DNA of 64,000 nt from Glossina fuscipes (Eukaryota; Arthropoda; Insecta; Diptera; Glossinidae), in contig NW_023998455.1 of the NCBI RefSeq assembly GCF_014805625.2, positions 9,241,005 to 9,305,004 on the forward strand. The letters are read 5' to 3'. The notes beneath the pieces were generated by a model. The model was not told where the DNA came from. It saw nothing but the letters and a program-made list of their open reading frames with translations, and did not search any database. Position 1 is the first letter of the stretch, and the number at the start of each line of letters is the position of its first letter. Below are positions 13,301 through 28,011 of the stretch, piece after piece. The translations under genes were made by a program, and so were the position numbers.

Positions 13301-16300
13301 ACAATTTTTTTAATGGTGGTTTGGCGTAAGCCAACTTGGAACATACTATAACGAAAATTTTAAACCAAGTTTACCAAGTTTAAGTTGGGAAGAAGTTGTA
13401 AATTTCAAACAATTAAGGCCGACAATGATGTGTTGAAAAATATAAGGGCCAACTTAAGCATATAAAGGCTTTTGTATGTGATTTGTAAGACCAATGTAGT
13501 TCACTGCAAACATAGGAAAACGCAAAGTAAAGACTCATCCCCAGCCTTTCCTTTTTCCAACCATAAAAATAGAAAAGAAGCAAAACTAAATGACTATGCC
13601 GGTAATTACGAAAGCTCCGGTAATGAGTATAAAATAATTGCTGAGCTGTTGTTTTATAATAGTAGTAACAACAAGCAATTATATATTCCCACTGTTGCTA
13701 GTAATAGAGGTCGTAATAAATTCTGAAATGTTCTAGACCTTCAAACCCATATAATAGGCAAGCCGTTGAATAAAAACCTAGTGATAATGTGCACAATGAC
13801 CCCTTGTTTGTGGTTAAATAAAACCGATTAACGACAACAAGCTGTCTTCATCACTGGCGTTTATTTTTTAAGGTGAGCTTTGAACACATAGTATAGCAAT
13901 TAATGTAAGAAGCGTCAATTGTAGCATGTTAATGGTTTTCACGAGATCAGAATCACTATCATCCTAACTATTATGGAAGGCTTTGTTAGCTATGCGAGCA
14001 CATTGTTAAATTTTAACATCTTCTCGTAGTCTTTTCAAGCTTGGCAGTTGTAGAACTGAGAGACACATAGACATAGACAAAACGAAGGCCGTGTCTTCAT
14101 ACAGTGGTAGCATATTTACCTTTTTTATGATAACTCCGTTGCTAATCACCTATCATAAAGAATTTATTCGAAGGTTATATTAAACAGGTGAACTAAACCG
14201 GATCGGCGAGCTTTGACGAGGTGAGTTAAGCCTGTTTTTGCGCACGCATTCTTGTTCGCTTCGGCTTTATGCAGCTCTTTTAGTTTGTGCAATTTTTTTT
14301 TTGTGAAACTTTTTTTATGCAGTCTAGGAATATGTATAGAGATAAAAAGAGAGAAAGAGGAAGAATATGCGCGCTTTAGACTATGACGATCCGCATTGAA
14401 TCCGTACATTTTGAAAATGTCTCCTTGTTTTAAATGAAAGCATAATTTTTTAAATGTTTCCATGTGTAATTTGATTCATTTTTTTTTTTTTTTCGGAAAG
14501 CACTATCCCGCTATTTCATAAAACTTTGAAAAATTTTCTGCGGGAATCTTTTTTATACGACCCTTCTCCCGACCCTTTTCGTGTCAAATAAATTTTCCTT
14601 CGCACGTTGTGAAAACACATTTGTGTTATAAATACTGATGAAGTTTCTGAATATTTTTTTCTTGTAGTCCGTATTTAATGCGCAAACGCAGGATTAGCTG
14701 TATGTTTAAAAAAAAAAAAAAGCGTGAAAACTTCTGCATCGTAAAACCCAATACTCAACGCCAAAAAAAATAATTCGCTAACGATTTTGAGAAGAACGAA
14801 GAATATGCCACAATCCCGTTAAAATTTATTTGTTGCAATATCGGTTTTCCTATTTAAAGCCGGCTTGCCTATAAGTTTGGGACTGCCTTCTAAAGGACTT
14901 TTGTAGAGCATTGTAACCCTGAACATTCTTTTCTATTCTCTACTTACTCTGCATAGCCCCCGCCATGTCCGTTAACTGCAACATGTATCTTGTATTCGAA
15001 TGTATTCGAACCAGTCTACATCTGCGCGATCAGCAAATGCTTGCTGTGTCTTTCCAAATATTAAACTCTCTTTTAAGCAATTTAATATAGATTTCTAGAT
15101 ATCCTAGATTGCTTTGACAATGCGTTGGCGAATACGTTCTTCTTGGCTTCTTTCTTTTGATCTGCGATGTTGATGAATAATGTTATGCAAACCTTGCAAC
15201 AATCGCTGTTGCGATAGTCTTACATTTTTTCCCTTTAAATTGACCGCAAACTTGTTACGTATGGTTTATGTTAACAAGTCCTCGTCTTTTATATGAACGA
15301 TTTATCCAATTCCTTTTCTAATCGCGATAGACTTGTTAACCTTTATTCCAAAGACAAAGTGTATATAAATACATGTATATATATGTTTTACGCGCTCCAC
15401 ACATTCAACAATATCAATTTAAATGTTTTTCGTTTCCAATAAAGTTTCTTGAACGATTGTCGATGGCATTGTTTTAAATCAAAGTAACTTTTCTTACTAT
15501 TAAGATATTTTTTTCCAAATTTCCTCCTGGGGCATTCGCAAATAGTTTATTTTTTAATATTAACACTTACACAAACACTTAAGATAAGGTTAAAAATAAA
15601 TAACGTGTAACGCAAAAATTATTGTTTGTGGACGCTTTGCTTATATCTATTGTTATGAAAACCTTTCAATTTGACTGGGACCAGTCACAGTCGCAATATT
15701 TTCGTATACAAGTTTTGATCCCGTGGCTATATTTCTGAATAACTACTACCCACATGTACGGCAGAATCACCAGAAATGATCACAATCCAAGCCTCATCAG
15801 CACGTTCACAAATAGTGATAAAATGCAGCGCAATGTGTCTCGGAATAAGCGAGGGAACTTGAAATTAATATTTTGTAATATTTTGACTAAATCCATGTAT
15901 TCGCTGCCTTATATCACCAAAACCCAAACTATAACGTCTAAACAAACCCGCTTCCCTGCACAGACTTCTTAAGCTCAAAATGAAAAGTCCGTCAGATCTA
16001 GCGTTGAACGATTTTTCTATTCACTTTCATCGCCTCCGGGTAAAAAGTGTTTAATTTCTTAAGTTATATTTACTTTAAAGTCGGAGTTTTTGCGATTCTT
16101 TTGTTCGTTTTTAAAAAGAAGAAATGTTTGATAAATAAACAAAGTGAATGTCAACGGCGACTGCGAAATTTTGTTCAGCTAACAAGAAACTCGATGAATT
16201 TTATTTGCGGATAGCAATGAATAAATGAGAAAAGCACCTTTCTCATCCTCCTTTTACCGCATTCCCAAAGATAAATTCAAATAGAGAATTTCACTCCGCC

Positions 16301-17661
16301 TTTTAGGAGGATCTCCGATTCGCCGTAGGTTGACAGCCTATAAGTCTCCAAAAAGACCACAATTGCTTTTAGAAAATATTTTTCGCATTTCTGAATGTGC
16401 ATTTCCCCAAATTTCTGTGAATTTTGAGCGTCAACTGCAACAAGAACTTGAGATATTGTTTTCCCTCGACGTTTTCTCTCCGGATGACTAATTTCTTTTA
16501 TAAATTCCGTTTTAATTCCTTTAGTTGAAGGACATCGTCTCCGTTAGTGAAGTTAATTTATTTTGACGAAAAATGCGGCCCATGACATCAAACTTTGAAA
16601 ACGAATTTGGTCTGACTTATAAAACCTATAACGTTATTGAAAATTTCCAAGTTTGTCGTTTTTGTTTTGTTTTACCAAAATTTTAAATGGGTTTCATGCT
16701 TAGTTCTTTTCGTTCGTGTAGCTTTCCTTGCATTTCATTCCAACTGCTCCTCCGAATCCTAAATTTTTCGATAATGATGTAGAATGATAGAACAATCAGA
16801 AACTCATCACCTTTTGCAATTTCCATTGAGTTCATAAATACCAGTTACAAAATGTAGTTAGTTACATGCCATTTTCATCTTTAGAAAATCGTAACGTGAC
16901 CAGTGCGAACGAGCGCTTTGCGGATGGGAGAGAAGTATTATAGGTATTATTTGTCGTTTCTTCGTTGAGTAGATTTCCACATAACGCTTTCAAGATCTCG
17001 GTTTGAATCCATATAATGTCACTTCCTTAGAAACTGAAGACATGCACTCCGGGGTTGCATTTGTTCTGAGCTGTACATTTGTTCTGAGTTGCAATGCGAG
17101 CCTACATGTCTCATAACCTGAAAATTGGTTAATCCTTTCCACGAAAATGGAGTTTTTCCTCTTTAAAATACTTTTGTGTGCATAACACTATCAAGCACAA
17201 CATTTGACTCTAACTAACGCTTATGCTAAATTGTAGCTACGTGATCACACACACACATATTACACAACACTTTTTAAAGAAATCACTTTTTTCTTATTTA
17301 ACATTCAAGTTTTTTTTCTTTGCTTCAAAATGCATTTTTTTAAAGAATTTTAATTGACATCAATTGATGACTCGGTTTTAATTAAAGATAATTTTCTCTT
17401 TTTTACAACAACAACACTTTCTATTAAGAAAGAAATCGCCCTAGGAATATATGCAGGAGCGTGAAGTGACAATAAGAATTTAAGTATGTAAATTAAAAGC
17501 AAATAAAATGCCGTTCTATGATTAAATTACCTGCGGACTGTCCAACGTTAAACCGAACAATGGATTGTTGGGAACATATCCTGTTTCTGGTTCCGCGGGG
17601 CCTGCGTTTGAGACATCGCATGATATGTACATAGCTCCACCCTCTTGATCTTCCAAAGAAT
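10326..17661 (-). CDS. gl: Glass, C2H2 zinc-finger transcription factor (first coding exon not found)
   Basis: Nuclear transcription factor that drives photoreceptor differentiation in Drosophila. Minus-strand coding exons, 5' to 3': 17661-17531, 13178-12522, 12464-11683 and 10407-10326 (stop TGA at 10328-10326). All junctions obey GT-AG and keep the frame. The second exon carries Glass landmarks [19 protein letters not shown] and SLFPFSPCG. The third holds fingers 1-4 and most of finger 5, joined by TGQKP/SGERP-type linkers. The last exon completes finger 5 ([13 protein letters not shown]) and ends in a short tail. The fingers are nearly identical to Drosophila Glass as I recall it. About 550 residues are resolved here, against about 604 in D. 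melanogaster. The small first exon (MGLLYKG... in D. melanogaster) must lie beyond 17661 but was not found. A variant poly(A) signal (ATTAAA on the minus strand) lies at 10091-10096. Long introns of 1.3 kb and 4.4 kb flank a 57-base intron. Confidence 0.96.
13179..17530 (-). other. gl intron between the conserved N-terminal exon and the large exon
   Basis: A 4.35 kb intron bounded by a donor after SPQ (GT at 17530-17529) and an acceptor TTTTTAG just before 13178. No exon or mobile element was recognised inside. It contains A- and T-runs and a short repeat of TGTATTCGAA near 14990-15010. Cis-regulatory elements are possible here but none was identified. Confidence 0.6.
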
Positions 17662-20600
17662 CTAAGCAATGAATGGAAAAATCAGGAAAATGATTAATAG
17701 ATGAAACATCCCCAAAAAGCTGCTGCGCAATTTTGCTCTTATTTCATTTACACACATCTATGCATGCTTTTTAAGCATCGATGAAACATCAACAAATTCT
17801 GCCAAACAGCACTAGTTGTATATAAAAATTATATTAATATTTAAATTGACTTATATGAGACACAGAAGAAGTTTTTGCCTTTTTATCCGTCCATGAGGAG
17901 GAAGGCAGACTCCTGATGCCATTAAAACAAATTACAAATACACATGTAATGGGAGCACTATAATACACTGGTCAATAATTCCCAGGACTTACACGTATGC
18001 TTCGTCATTCGAAGGAGGAACCCCCTATTATATTTGGAAAGTGAAAGCTTCAAACAACATGCCCCATAACAAGTGGTTACACCAGGAAAACTTAAAAAAC
18101 CCTGAAATTCATTTTTGATAACCGCGAATGCACGGTTTCACAAGCCAATGGCTAGAATGGCGAAAACGTCTGAATTGATGTTCGAATTGCTGGTCTAGCT
18201 ATTGTGCTTTGCAGATCTAGCGCACTACGACATCACCACCCAAAATGTTGCAATCAACGTTACATCTGTCATCCACAAAGGACACAGACCCACTCTTTAT
18301 CTACAAAACACTTTGCTGCAATATATTTCCTTTCAAGATTTCCTTCAAGATTTTTCTTAAAGTATATTTGCCCTTTGTTATTGCTCAAGTTTCTTAAATA
18401 TTCGCCAATCGTTAATGTTAATCCTTTTTCTTAAAAAACATTTCAATTATCAAAAAAAAACAAAAGTCTGCGAAACCATTTTGTTTCCCGTAAGCAGTTT
18501 AAAGTTAAGAAAATGGGAAGCGCACGATTTGAGAGCAAAGAATAAACTGTCAGGATGTTTATAATCTTTCAGTATGTTGAATAGTTTTATCATAGTCGAG
18601 AAAGTAATTCTGTAAACACAATGCTGGTTGAGATTTAACGCAACTAGCTAGGTCAAGAAGAAGCTTCGAAAAGGCAGTGTGCATTAGTGCCTTTATTGGA
18701 AAAGGCCGACTCGGCGACAACCTCTCATTAATTTCTCTCTTTCCAATCAACTTTCTATTCACATAATCGAAAAAAATACATCGTTCGCAGATTTTTCGGA
18801 TTGACTTTCGAAAAATATCTTGACCAACTTGCTAAATTGCTGGGGGTAGTGGGAGCTTTCATCTTGAACAGTAAGCACGAAACGTTTGTATGGATTGTTG
18901 AGCAAAATCTTCCTTTAAGTGGCCGCGCATAGAACAGTACACGCACTGGTGTAGTGTAACCGCCAACCTCTCCTCTTCATTTGCATGACTTTGTACAACA
19001 ATTACCCGAGTTCCAATAATCAGAGAAGAGCAATTCCACTTTAAAAGAATTATGCACTGCTCTCTGAGAAATCTCTGCAGGTGGTCGTCGGAAGCGGTGA
19101 AAGCAAGAGAGATTGTCGCAGACACGGCGGCAACTCCTTGGTTGTTGTCTTCATTTTGTGTGAAATGATTCAACAATTAGGTTTCTAGTACCTCTTTTCA
19201 AAAGGTTTCTAGTACCTCTTAAGCTATTTAGCCCAAACTCGGTTTTATTTACCTTGATATACACAGTAAAGAAATTCCTGAATATGAGTTTTGGTAGTAC
19301 GGAATTAGACGTTTTGAAGGCAGTTAAAACAGAAATGGTCCTGAATTAATCATTGCTGAATATATAAACTAAGTTTAGGCGAAAGAAACAGTGTTGCATC
19401 CAGCTTTGATATCCGTTTGAGCGTCACAGAAAGAAAGCTTAATTTCTTACTGGAAGATGATCATTTTTGTTAGAGAGAGAGAGACAGAGAGATCGAGATA
19501 GAGAGAGAGAGAGAGAGATAAACTTTATTCTGGACATTAAATTAAAACAGATAAGCAAATAACAGAATATCTGTGGGAACTGTGAATAACTTGCAAACAT
19601 AACCCTTGAGTATTTTAATGCTTTGTCTCTCGTTCGATGCGAACTACCCAGTAGAAATTATGTACGGCAGTTTTGCTCGGCTTATAACCGATATCAAGAT
19701 TGCAACTTGCAAGAGTAATCCACATTTTCATAATGATCTTATTTCTGGTCATTGGAAGGAGGCTTTTGAACCTTTCCACAACTATGTAACTATGAATACG
19801 CTTTACAATCGCAGACATGATTACGAAAAAAAAGAAAAAATTGCGTAGCAAACGAGTTTGCAAATAATATCTTAAAAGTTATACACACGTAGACAAACGC
19901 GGACGAATATATATATATTTATATATATATTTGCTAACCACAAAGCACATTGTAACTCCGCCCCACGAAAGCATTGGTTCATTGCATGGGGTGAATTGTT
20001 TGTGTTTCCATTCGCATACAAATAGGGTATGTTGTATGTTCATTCAAGTATGCGCATGAGCAATAAAATGTATTATTTCTCTGCAATTTCCATGCTCATT
20101 GTATGTGTGTACAAATGGTTTGACTAAATCTATCTGTACAAACACCCCGTTATTAATCAATAAAATTATTTATGCACACCATGTCTGTAGAACATACCTT
20201 ATTTTGCGACGAAAATTGAGTAAAGTGAAGAAATGAGTATAATATCTTGTATTTGTGGTAGTGTTTTCAGTAGTTTGCGGCACGTATGTGTAAGTTTTAT
20301 ATCAACTACTGAAGAGTGGTTGTATGTTCGTTTTCAGAAAACGCTTGCAACGCCTAGAAGGAAGCTGCTGGAGGTCAATAAAGGTATTCGTTTGTTTATC
20401 TGTCCCTTTGTGTAATGTGTGATAAACATTTCCCTGGTCTCTAAAATCTAGATATCGGCTTCAAATTTAGCAAGAACAAATTTAATTTTCTTAGCCAAAC
20501 GTCATTCAATTGAAAAAATATTAAAACATTACCAATGTGTTGATTTTATTAGGAGTCCTGTAATTTTGATTGCCTCTGGTACTAATTGTATTACTTGGCA

Positions 20601-23600
20601 TCAGTTACATACCTTCGAAGTGTGTACATTTCGATTTCAAATGACGGACAGAATTTTACAACAACAGACGGATTCACGTTTCCGACCATGTTGAACGTTT
20701 CGATTGAAAGCATTGAAAGCATCATCCATTAGAAAATGGTGGCGGCGTTGTATGGAAAGTGGTCGAGAAAGTGGTCTGATCCGAACCATATGCAAGGGCG
20801 CTCATCCTGACCAAAATATGACGGCATATCGCATTTCATCTAAATATCTCAAAAATTGCGTCTTGCAGGTTCAGCAAAAGAAAGCCACACAGGCAGGCAG
20901 ACAAACTTCGATCGATGCAAGAAGAGATTCTGAGTCGATTGATATAACGAAAGACGATTCTGTCTGGAGGCCTCCGCACAAACCTAATATATTCTTGCAC
21001 GGCAAGTGATGTAGGGTATAAAAATGACAATAATCATAGAAATTGAACTATTTATATTCACGGTGTATATGGAATATTTCATCGAAACTTTACAAGTATT
21101 TTGCCTGCAAACTGTTCCAACCTATCAATTGAGAGGGCGGACGGAAAGTAAAAGGATTTCTGCGTTCCTATTATTATCCCTTTCTACATATATCATTTTC
21201 CATACTTTAATGGGGAAAATTGTGGGTAACTTTGACAGTAACGCATCCGCATATATGTACACACGTGTGAAAAAACTTACCCAGAATTATTTTCAAGAGT
21301 TTGGAACTGTTATGCAGCAATCCCATGACATGACTCCTTTAAGAAAATGTGTTTGATGTTTTATTGAGTTTCTCGGCTTTTTCGGTTTAACCCTTCTATG
21401 CATCGTAATTTGTAGATTTCGGACAACTGTAAAAACGACACCGAAAAGTTCGTCAAAAAATATGCACTCATTTATATTTTAATTTAAATTTGTTTTTGGA
21501 AATAGTTGTGGTGTTCCTCGAAACAATTGCACAGTTCCGCTTGCTACTCTAAGAATACTTTCATTGTTGGCACGGAAGACGCATATAAAACGACAATCCA
21601 AACTTTTCTTCCACCTTGACTCATAAAAACACAGAACTACCCGCAGACAACGACATATTCATATATTCCGGAGAGTCTGTCTCTCCTCTCCTAAAGAAAC
21701 GATTCAGAGCGCTTTCCTTTTGGTTCGTTTTCACGGCTTTTCATTGGCTCATGGCGTCGACGTGCAAGCGAAAGCATATATTGCAATATTTAGAGGATGT
21801 GCGTAACCCATAGTTTTTTAAAGATTTTTTTCGCTTCTTAGTAAAGAAAGAGTTAGATCCAAATATACGCAAATACGTTCAGTTCAAACATTTCTTTTGG
21901 AATGTTCCTCTGTATCTTCACTTTAAATCATTTATAATTGTATCACTATTTTGTTACAGCGTTAGTTTCTAATGCGAGCTTAATAAAATCTTTTAATAAA
22001 TATTTAATTGCGTATAAGTTGAATATATTTGCAGAGAGCAATTGTCTTTATTAGCCGCAGCCGTGTTTATATGCCGTCTGTTAAATAGTGGCTTATTCGA
22101 TCATTCATGTATATTATTTTTTTATATTAATAGAGCAGCGCGTGTCGCGAGCATAAATCGATCTCATTAACTTATCCATATCAATAATGTGTGATGTTTT
22201 CATTAATTGGCTTCAGTGATTGGCTTTTGTTAATTTTAATCATTTAGGACGAAAAAGGAGGTCTGGTGCGTGCTTTTTATATAGGTATATATATTTTTAT
22301 TTGCTATACTGGATGGGATCTGACCATAAAAATAAATGCCGTTAGGCAGAATGTCAGCTGGCGATTCGATGAAGAGAAGAGAAAACGAGTGGATTTTAAC
22401 ACAAAATTGAATCAACTCTTTCTATCATTCTTTTTAATTTTTCTACGATTTTCTCGAAAGTCTATTTAAAATCAGACCGTTTGGACGGCTTTTAATATTT
22501 AGAGCAACTTTGTACACTACACACAAACATTGCATGTATATTGCATGGTAATGGGTCACAATTTTTTTTGCTTCTGTGAACATTAGGTGAACTTTTTCTA
22601 ATTTAATTTAACTTTTTAAATATTTCGTCGGTATTTCTTCGCTTCGCGACAAAGACATGAACCTCAAAAATTGTTAAGTGCCTTGGTGTTTTTTTCACTT
22701 TTACAAAGATCGTAGCCTATTGCCAAGGATTTAATATCAGGTATGGTATCCCAGCAGATCGTGGATATTCAAAGGAATTAACATTTCTGTCCTTGAATTT
22801 GAATTAACTTTAATTACTTGTGTATTATTCAATCTTAAATTCGATTTATAATTTTTAAGAAAAATTTCACTCATTGTATTCAGTCTGCAATAATAAGAAT
22901 GCGAGGACAAATACAAAACTTATATCCGTTTCGAAGCGCATGTGAAGGAATCGTTCGAAACGACTTTAGCCATGAACAAAGGAAGTTTACATATCTTGTG
23001 CAAATTCCAAAGTTTTTTGAGTTCTAGAGCCGTGGCAGGCTTCTTTGCTTTTGAACAGTTTCCGCTAATATATTATTTGTTATTAAACTTGAATCTGTAA
23101 CACAGTAAAGTGTATTTTCCTTATTTTAGTCGAATTCTTTTTTAAATATATTACAAATTTTCCCAGTTCCAACGACAGATGCGTGATCAGATCGATAACC
23201 ATGCTTGAGTTGATTTCTAATCACAACTATTAAGATTTGATTTTCTGAGGACATACAATATATGTATGTATGCAGTTAGAAAATTAATTTGATTTGACCT
23301 GATCTTCACGAGAAAGATCAAAAGAAAAATTGCGAACAAAGAGGATTGAATTTCGTTGACTTTCAAGAGCCATCGACCATTGAAATGGTGATAATGCGCG
23401 GAAAAATTAATAATGTTTCTTTCAAATAAACGCTTTTGTATATGTTCGAATAGTAATTTGGAAAAAAAAAATTCAACATTTTCGAAAAAATGAACCGGAT
23501 CAATAACTTCGAAATCGAATAACAAAAACTTTCTATTAGATTTCGCCAAACAGAAGAAATTTTCGATGCACATAATGCTTATTGTTCGATTTTGTTTTGC

Positions 23601-26600
23601 GATATTCCATAAAATATTTGATAATTTCATATCCATTTTAAAATTTTCAAAAGTGTTTTGTTATAAATTTCACATACGTGTAATTAAGAGTTCACGTGAG
23701 ATATAGGCATTTTTTCGGGCACTGTCGTGATACCCTCGAGAAAATTCTTTTTCAATCTTCACACTTCTCCACTTTCCAAAGCGAGGTTTAAACGAAACTG
23801 GCTTTCTCACATCGAAACTTAACATTAAAAATTAAAAAAAAGAAAAAAAAAATCTCTTTAAAATAATATGGAATATGTTTAGCACCTTGCAACGTGAGAA
23901 CTTGTTTTGCATTGAATTTTGCATTTAAATGTAGAAAATCCTTCCGAATCCTGAATATCTGATTTGTGCCGTTACGTTTTTAGATAATTTTTTTCATTTA
24001 AAATAATTTCTTATTAAATGTAAATGTGGAATTATGTTTTCAAAGTTGTAAGGTTTAAAAGTGAGAACCGTTACGCGGCACCGAGTTGAGAAGACTAAAC
24101 AATTTGATATTTAAGTGTATCTAAGAGCAACTTGCAACACCGAACTAAAGACAGCAACTAATTCAAGCTTGAATCGATTCAGTAAACAATCGACTGAAAT
24201 TACTGAGGGAGCGTAGCAATAATTGCAAAATTTCAACAAGAACGACAATATCAAGAAATAAAAAGTGAACGAAAACAAACAGTTCACAATTTACAAATTT
24301 CAATTGTCCTTACTTAACATACTTACAGAGCAAAGAGTAAAGATGAACCAATTCATTGGCTCTTCTTCTTTCCCTTATAGTAAAAGATAGACGGAAAACA
24401 ATTTTTCTTTTTTTTCTTGTCTTCTTCTTGCAGTGACATTAATCCTCCTATATATTGCTTTCCCACCGCCTCCCACCTCCCATCTCAGCTAATATACTCA
24501 TTTACGTATGTGTAAATAAAACAGAAGGGCCAGACCCGACACATACAATTTAACACTTATTCTCTTTATGAACCAGTAGCTTGTTTTACTTTTTTTTAGC
24601 TCTTTTTTTCGCTTCGTAAACATTAAGCTTGCTCAACATGAGAGAGGGAGAGCGAATGAGCTATATATGTGCAACTGACAAAGAACTAATTTGTATTTTT
24701 ATTCACGATTAAAAACAAGACATTGATCGTCTACCTATTCACTCATAAAGAGTATCGACCCGAACTCTCTCTCTCTCTCTCGTTTTACTTCGCTATGTTG
24801 TTACTACCTAGGCTGGTTACCTAACTATCGACTTTTGCATTTACGTTTACACTAACAAAAAGTCAATGGATTCATACGAGATGAGACTTTGGTTTGCTTT
24901 TATTTTTCCTATGCAATCATTGCAAGCTTTATAATCAAATGAAATTTCAATCGTGAACGACGTAAGGCTCTCTCAATTTTCATATGCTAGAACAGATAAC
25001 GCAATCTCGAAGCGTAATGAGAGCGATAACGCTTCTTGTGTTCACACTTGGTTGGTGGAAGGGTGTTTCCTGTTTTTTATATGTGGTTGTGTTTTATGCG
25101 TAATTATTTCTTTTTTCACACATTTTCTGTATTGTGCACATATACGATGCAGATAGATAGATACGTGTAAGACTGGCAATGCTTATATTTTATTTTATGT
25201 CTGCGTACATGTACTCGAATTTCTGTTGTGTAGTAAATTTTCCAACCCTAATATAATAGAGCCATACATAAACACGAATTTCTCGAACTAGTATTCACAT
25301 ACGTAAATGGTTTTCTTGTGAACACCATTTCCTAAATTAATGTAAGTGCTTTGTTATTGAAAACCAATGGCGAACTTCATTTCTTAAAATTCAATTATAT
25401 AGCAGTTTCGCTTCATTTGCTCTTGTTTTTTACGAAACGACAACTCGTTGTAGTGGTGACCTTTAAATATCTTTTGTAGAAATTTACAGAATTACTCGTG
25501 CATAGGTGTCCCCATCCAGTTTTTGATTTCGTCGTTGGTAGCCGATGTGGTAGGAGAATGATTAATATGCGCAAAAAAACATATATGCGGAGTTGAAGCA
25601 ACCACAAATACAAAAAAAAAAAAAAATCAATAAATTCATAAAAAGTAACGAAAACCATGATTGATATTCGATATTAAGCTGTGGTTATATTTATGTCTTC
25701 AACAATTGTGAAATATCAATTGAATTTTAATACCTACAGTCAGCAAGATGAATGCATTTTGTCTATAAGCAAAACTCTTGCATCAAACGTTAGAAAATAA
25801 TAACAATAATGTTTAACACGTCCTTAAAAAGAAGTCGGACGGACAATAAGAGCAGATTTATATTAATTGCACTATGAAGAAATGTCGACGGAAAAGAATA
25901 AATTAAAATACCTCCCTCCTCTTTTATTAGGCCATATAAAAAAAAAACTCTTCACTCTATTTCCTTCTTTTGGCTGGAAAGTTTCAAAGCAAGAAACTTT
26001 AGTAGTAAAAATTTTAATAAAATGCAACACTGCACCCAATGCATTCCGATAATGATCTATTGCGTATATAATACCATTGATAACTGAACGCCGGGGTATT
26101 TATTTATTATTCATCATTGCACTGTAGAGTACACACTATCCCCGTACTAACATCGTGGTTTTTAATTTTGTATTGAACCATTAATACGAGCCTCTGTGGA
26201 CTGTATTCAATTGGTAGTTTTGTTCATATGCATTCATTTTCTCTTTTTCCGCTTCTTATGTTCTTGCTTCCTAATTAAAATGCTTTGGAAACTTTCAGAC
26301 CAGCACTTTTTTTCAATTTCAGCGAATATTGTTTAGAATTTAACTTTATTTCGCGAGCCGAACAATTCGTTTAGTGGACGTATAAAGAATAAATAACTGC
26401 CCCTCCAGTTTGTTACTTAAATTAACAAAGAAAATATATAGTGTTCAAATAGACGTAAGCTAACATTAAAAGAAATCGGTTTCTATTGATTTTGCCTTTG
26501 AGCTTGATATGAAAGTATGATCACTAAAATGCAAGAAATTTCGAAAATTAAACATTGAAGCATGAGAACAGTCAATGGTAGGCGTTCGCAACAAAATATT

Positions 26601-27959
26601 TAACAACGAAACTTAATATGTCACATTAAAGTTAAAGGTATAGCAAAATTTTTCCCCTTAAAAAAAAAAAAAAAAATCTGAACAAAAAACTGGTTTTATA
26701 CAATATTAATTTTAAGATTATCCTGCAAAGTTCTCACAATAATTAAAATGTGAGCAGAGGAACATGAATGGAAATATATCCTCTACGTGCACACAAATGA
26801 CCTGTTGAAGTAAACCGCATATTAAATGACAAGAGTAGTAGAGTGCATTACACATAATTCCCATAGGACTAACGTGAAGAGAGAAACCAGATTAACTGAT
26901 AATGACGTTGCGTATAGCAGCGAAGACTGAAATTATGTTTATTACGCATACCTGCTAACTGTCCATAAGTTTCCCTATGATGTGTGTGCATGTGTTGGCA
27001 AAAAATGCCTTTCCGGTAGATAAGATAGTAGTGATAATAACCTACTTGTAGCGATAATAAAACAGTAAACGGTCGAGTGACACGTGAGGCATGTGCATGA
27101 AAGGAGTTTTACGGTTATAATTTTAAACCGTTTACATATATTGCACATTACATACAAAATAAATATGTTACTAGTTGTTTACTTTTAATAAATGTTCCTA
27201 ATTGAAATTCAATATTTATCCAAGAGATTATCTGTCATCTACGACTAATTATATAAATGAATAAGTAAGAATGCCATAAGGACCAATCGCGAATCGCGAC
27301 CGTGTTCACATCAGTTAAAGCAACACACATTTACATTTACATTATATTCATTAGAAGACAACGAGCTGTGAGTTGTTACTCACTAAAAAAATGTTTATCA
27401 AAAAATTCCCAAAGTTATGCGTACATTCAAGAGCACTCAAATAGCACACATTTCACCATAGCAATTAACATATGATATGGTTTGGGGATTTTGAAAGAGT
27501 GTAAACCAAATTTGCTTTGATTTCAAAATATATATAAATTGAAAATAGTAAAAAGTTATATTTGACTGGAGCCAAAACTCGCAAACACACTACGTCGTGG
27601 CGTCCGCCAAAATAAACTTAGAATGAGCACACTTAACTTTTCGCATTCTACACTACAAGTCTTCTTATGTGATTCCGATATCGACGTCCACGTTCTGGGG
27701 TCCGCCATATTTATTTTAGAATTAACGCATTTTTAGGAAGATAGTATTACCATCTGTTAAGAAATGTACAAAATAATTTTAAACAATTAGCTTAATGTGG
27801 GCATGGCAAATTTTTTTCCATTTTGCCACATAAATAGTAGAGTTTTTCGTAAAGCATATGCAAATGTGAGCAGTCAGTGTGTACTTAGAGAGACAGAGTG
27901 GCGTTAGGTTTACGCTTTAGTGCGGATGCGTGCTCTGAAAATATTAAGAACACAAAATT
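17662..27959. other. Non-coding sequence upstream of the resolved gl exons
   Basis: It should contain the gl first exon and promoter. No open frame here shows recognisable protein features. Seen: a tandem duplication of a GTTTCTAGTACCTCTT unit at about 19180-19220, a GA microsatellite at 19474-19520, AT repeats at 19905-19932, a CT microsatellite at 24767-24781, and two related segments near 27598-27630 and 27697-27730. Confidence 0.45.
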
Positions 27960-28011
27960 TTGAACAATAACTCTAGAAAGTACATTTAAAGCGCCGTATG
28001 AGGCAAGAAGT

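Noticed and set aside
20880..21030. Segment resembling common fly intergenic repeats (GGCAGGCAGACAAACTTCG, ending GGGTATAAAAATG)
   Set aside because: Familiar look only; no boundaries or second copy seen here, so not annotated.
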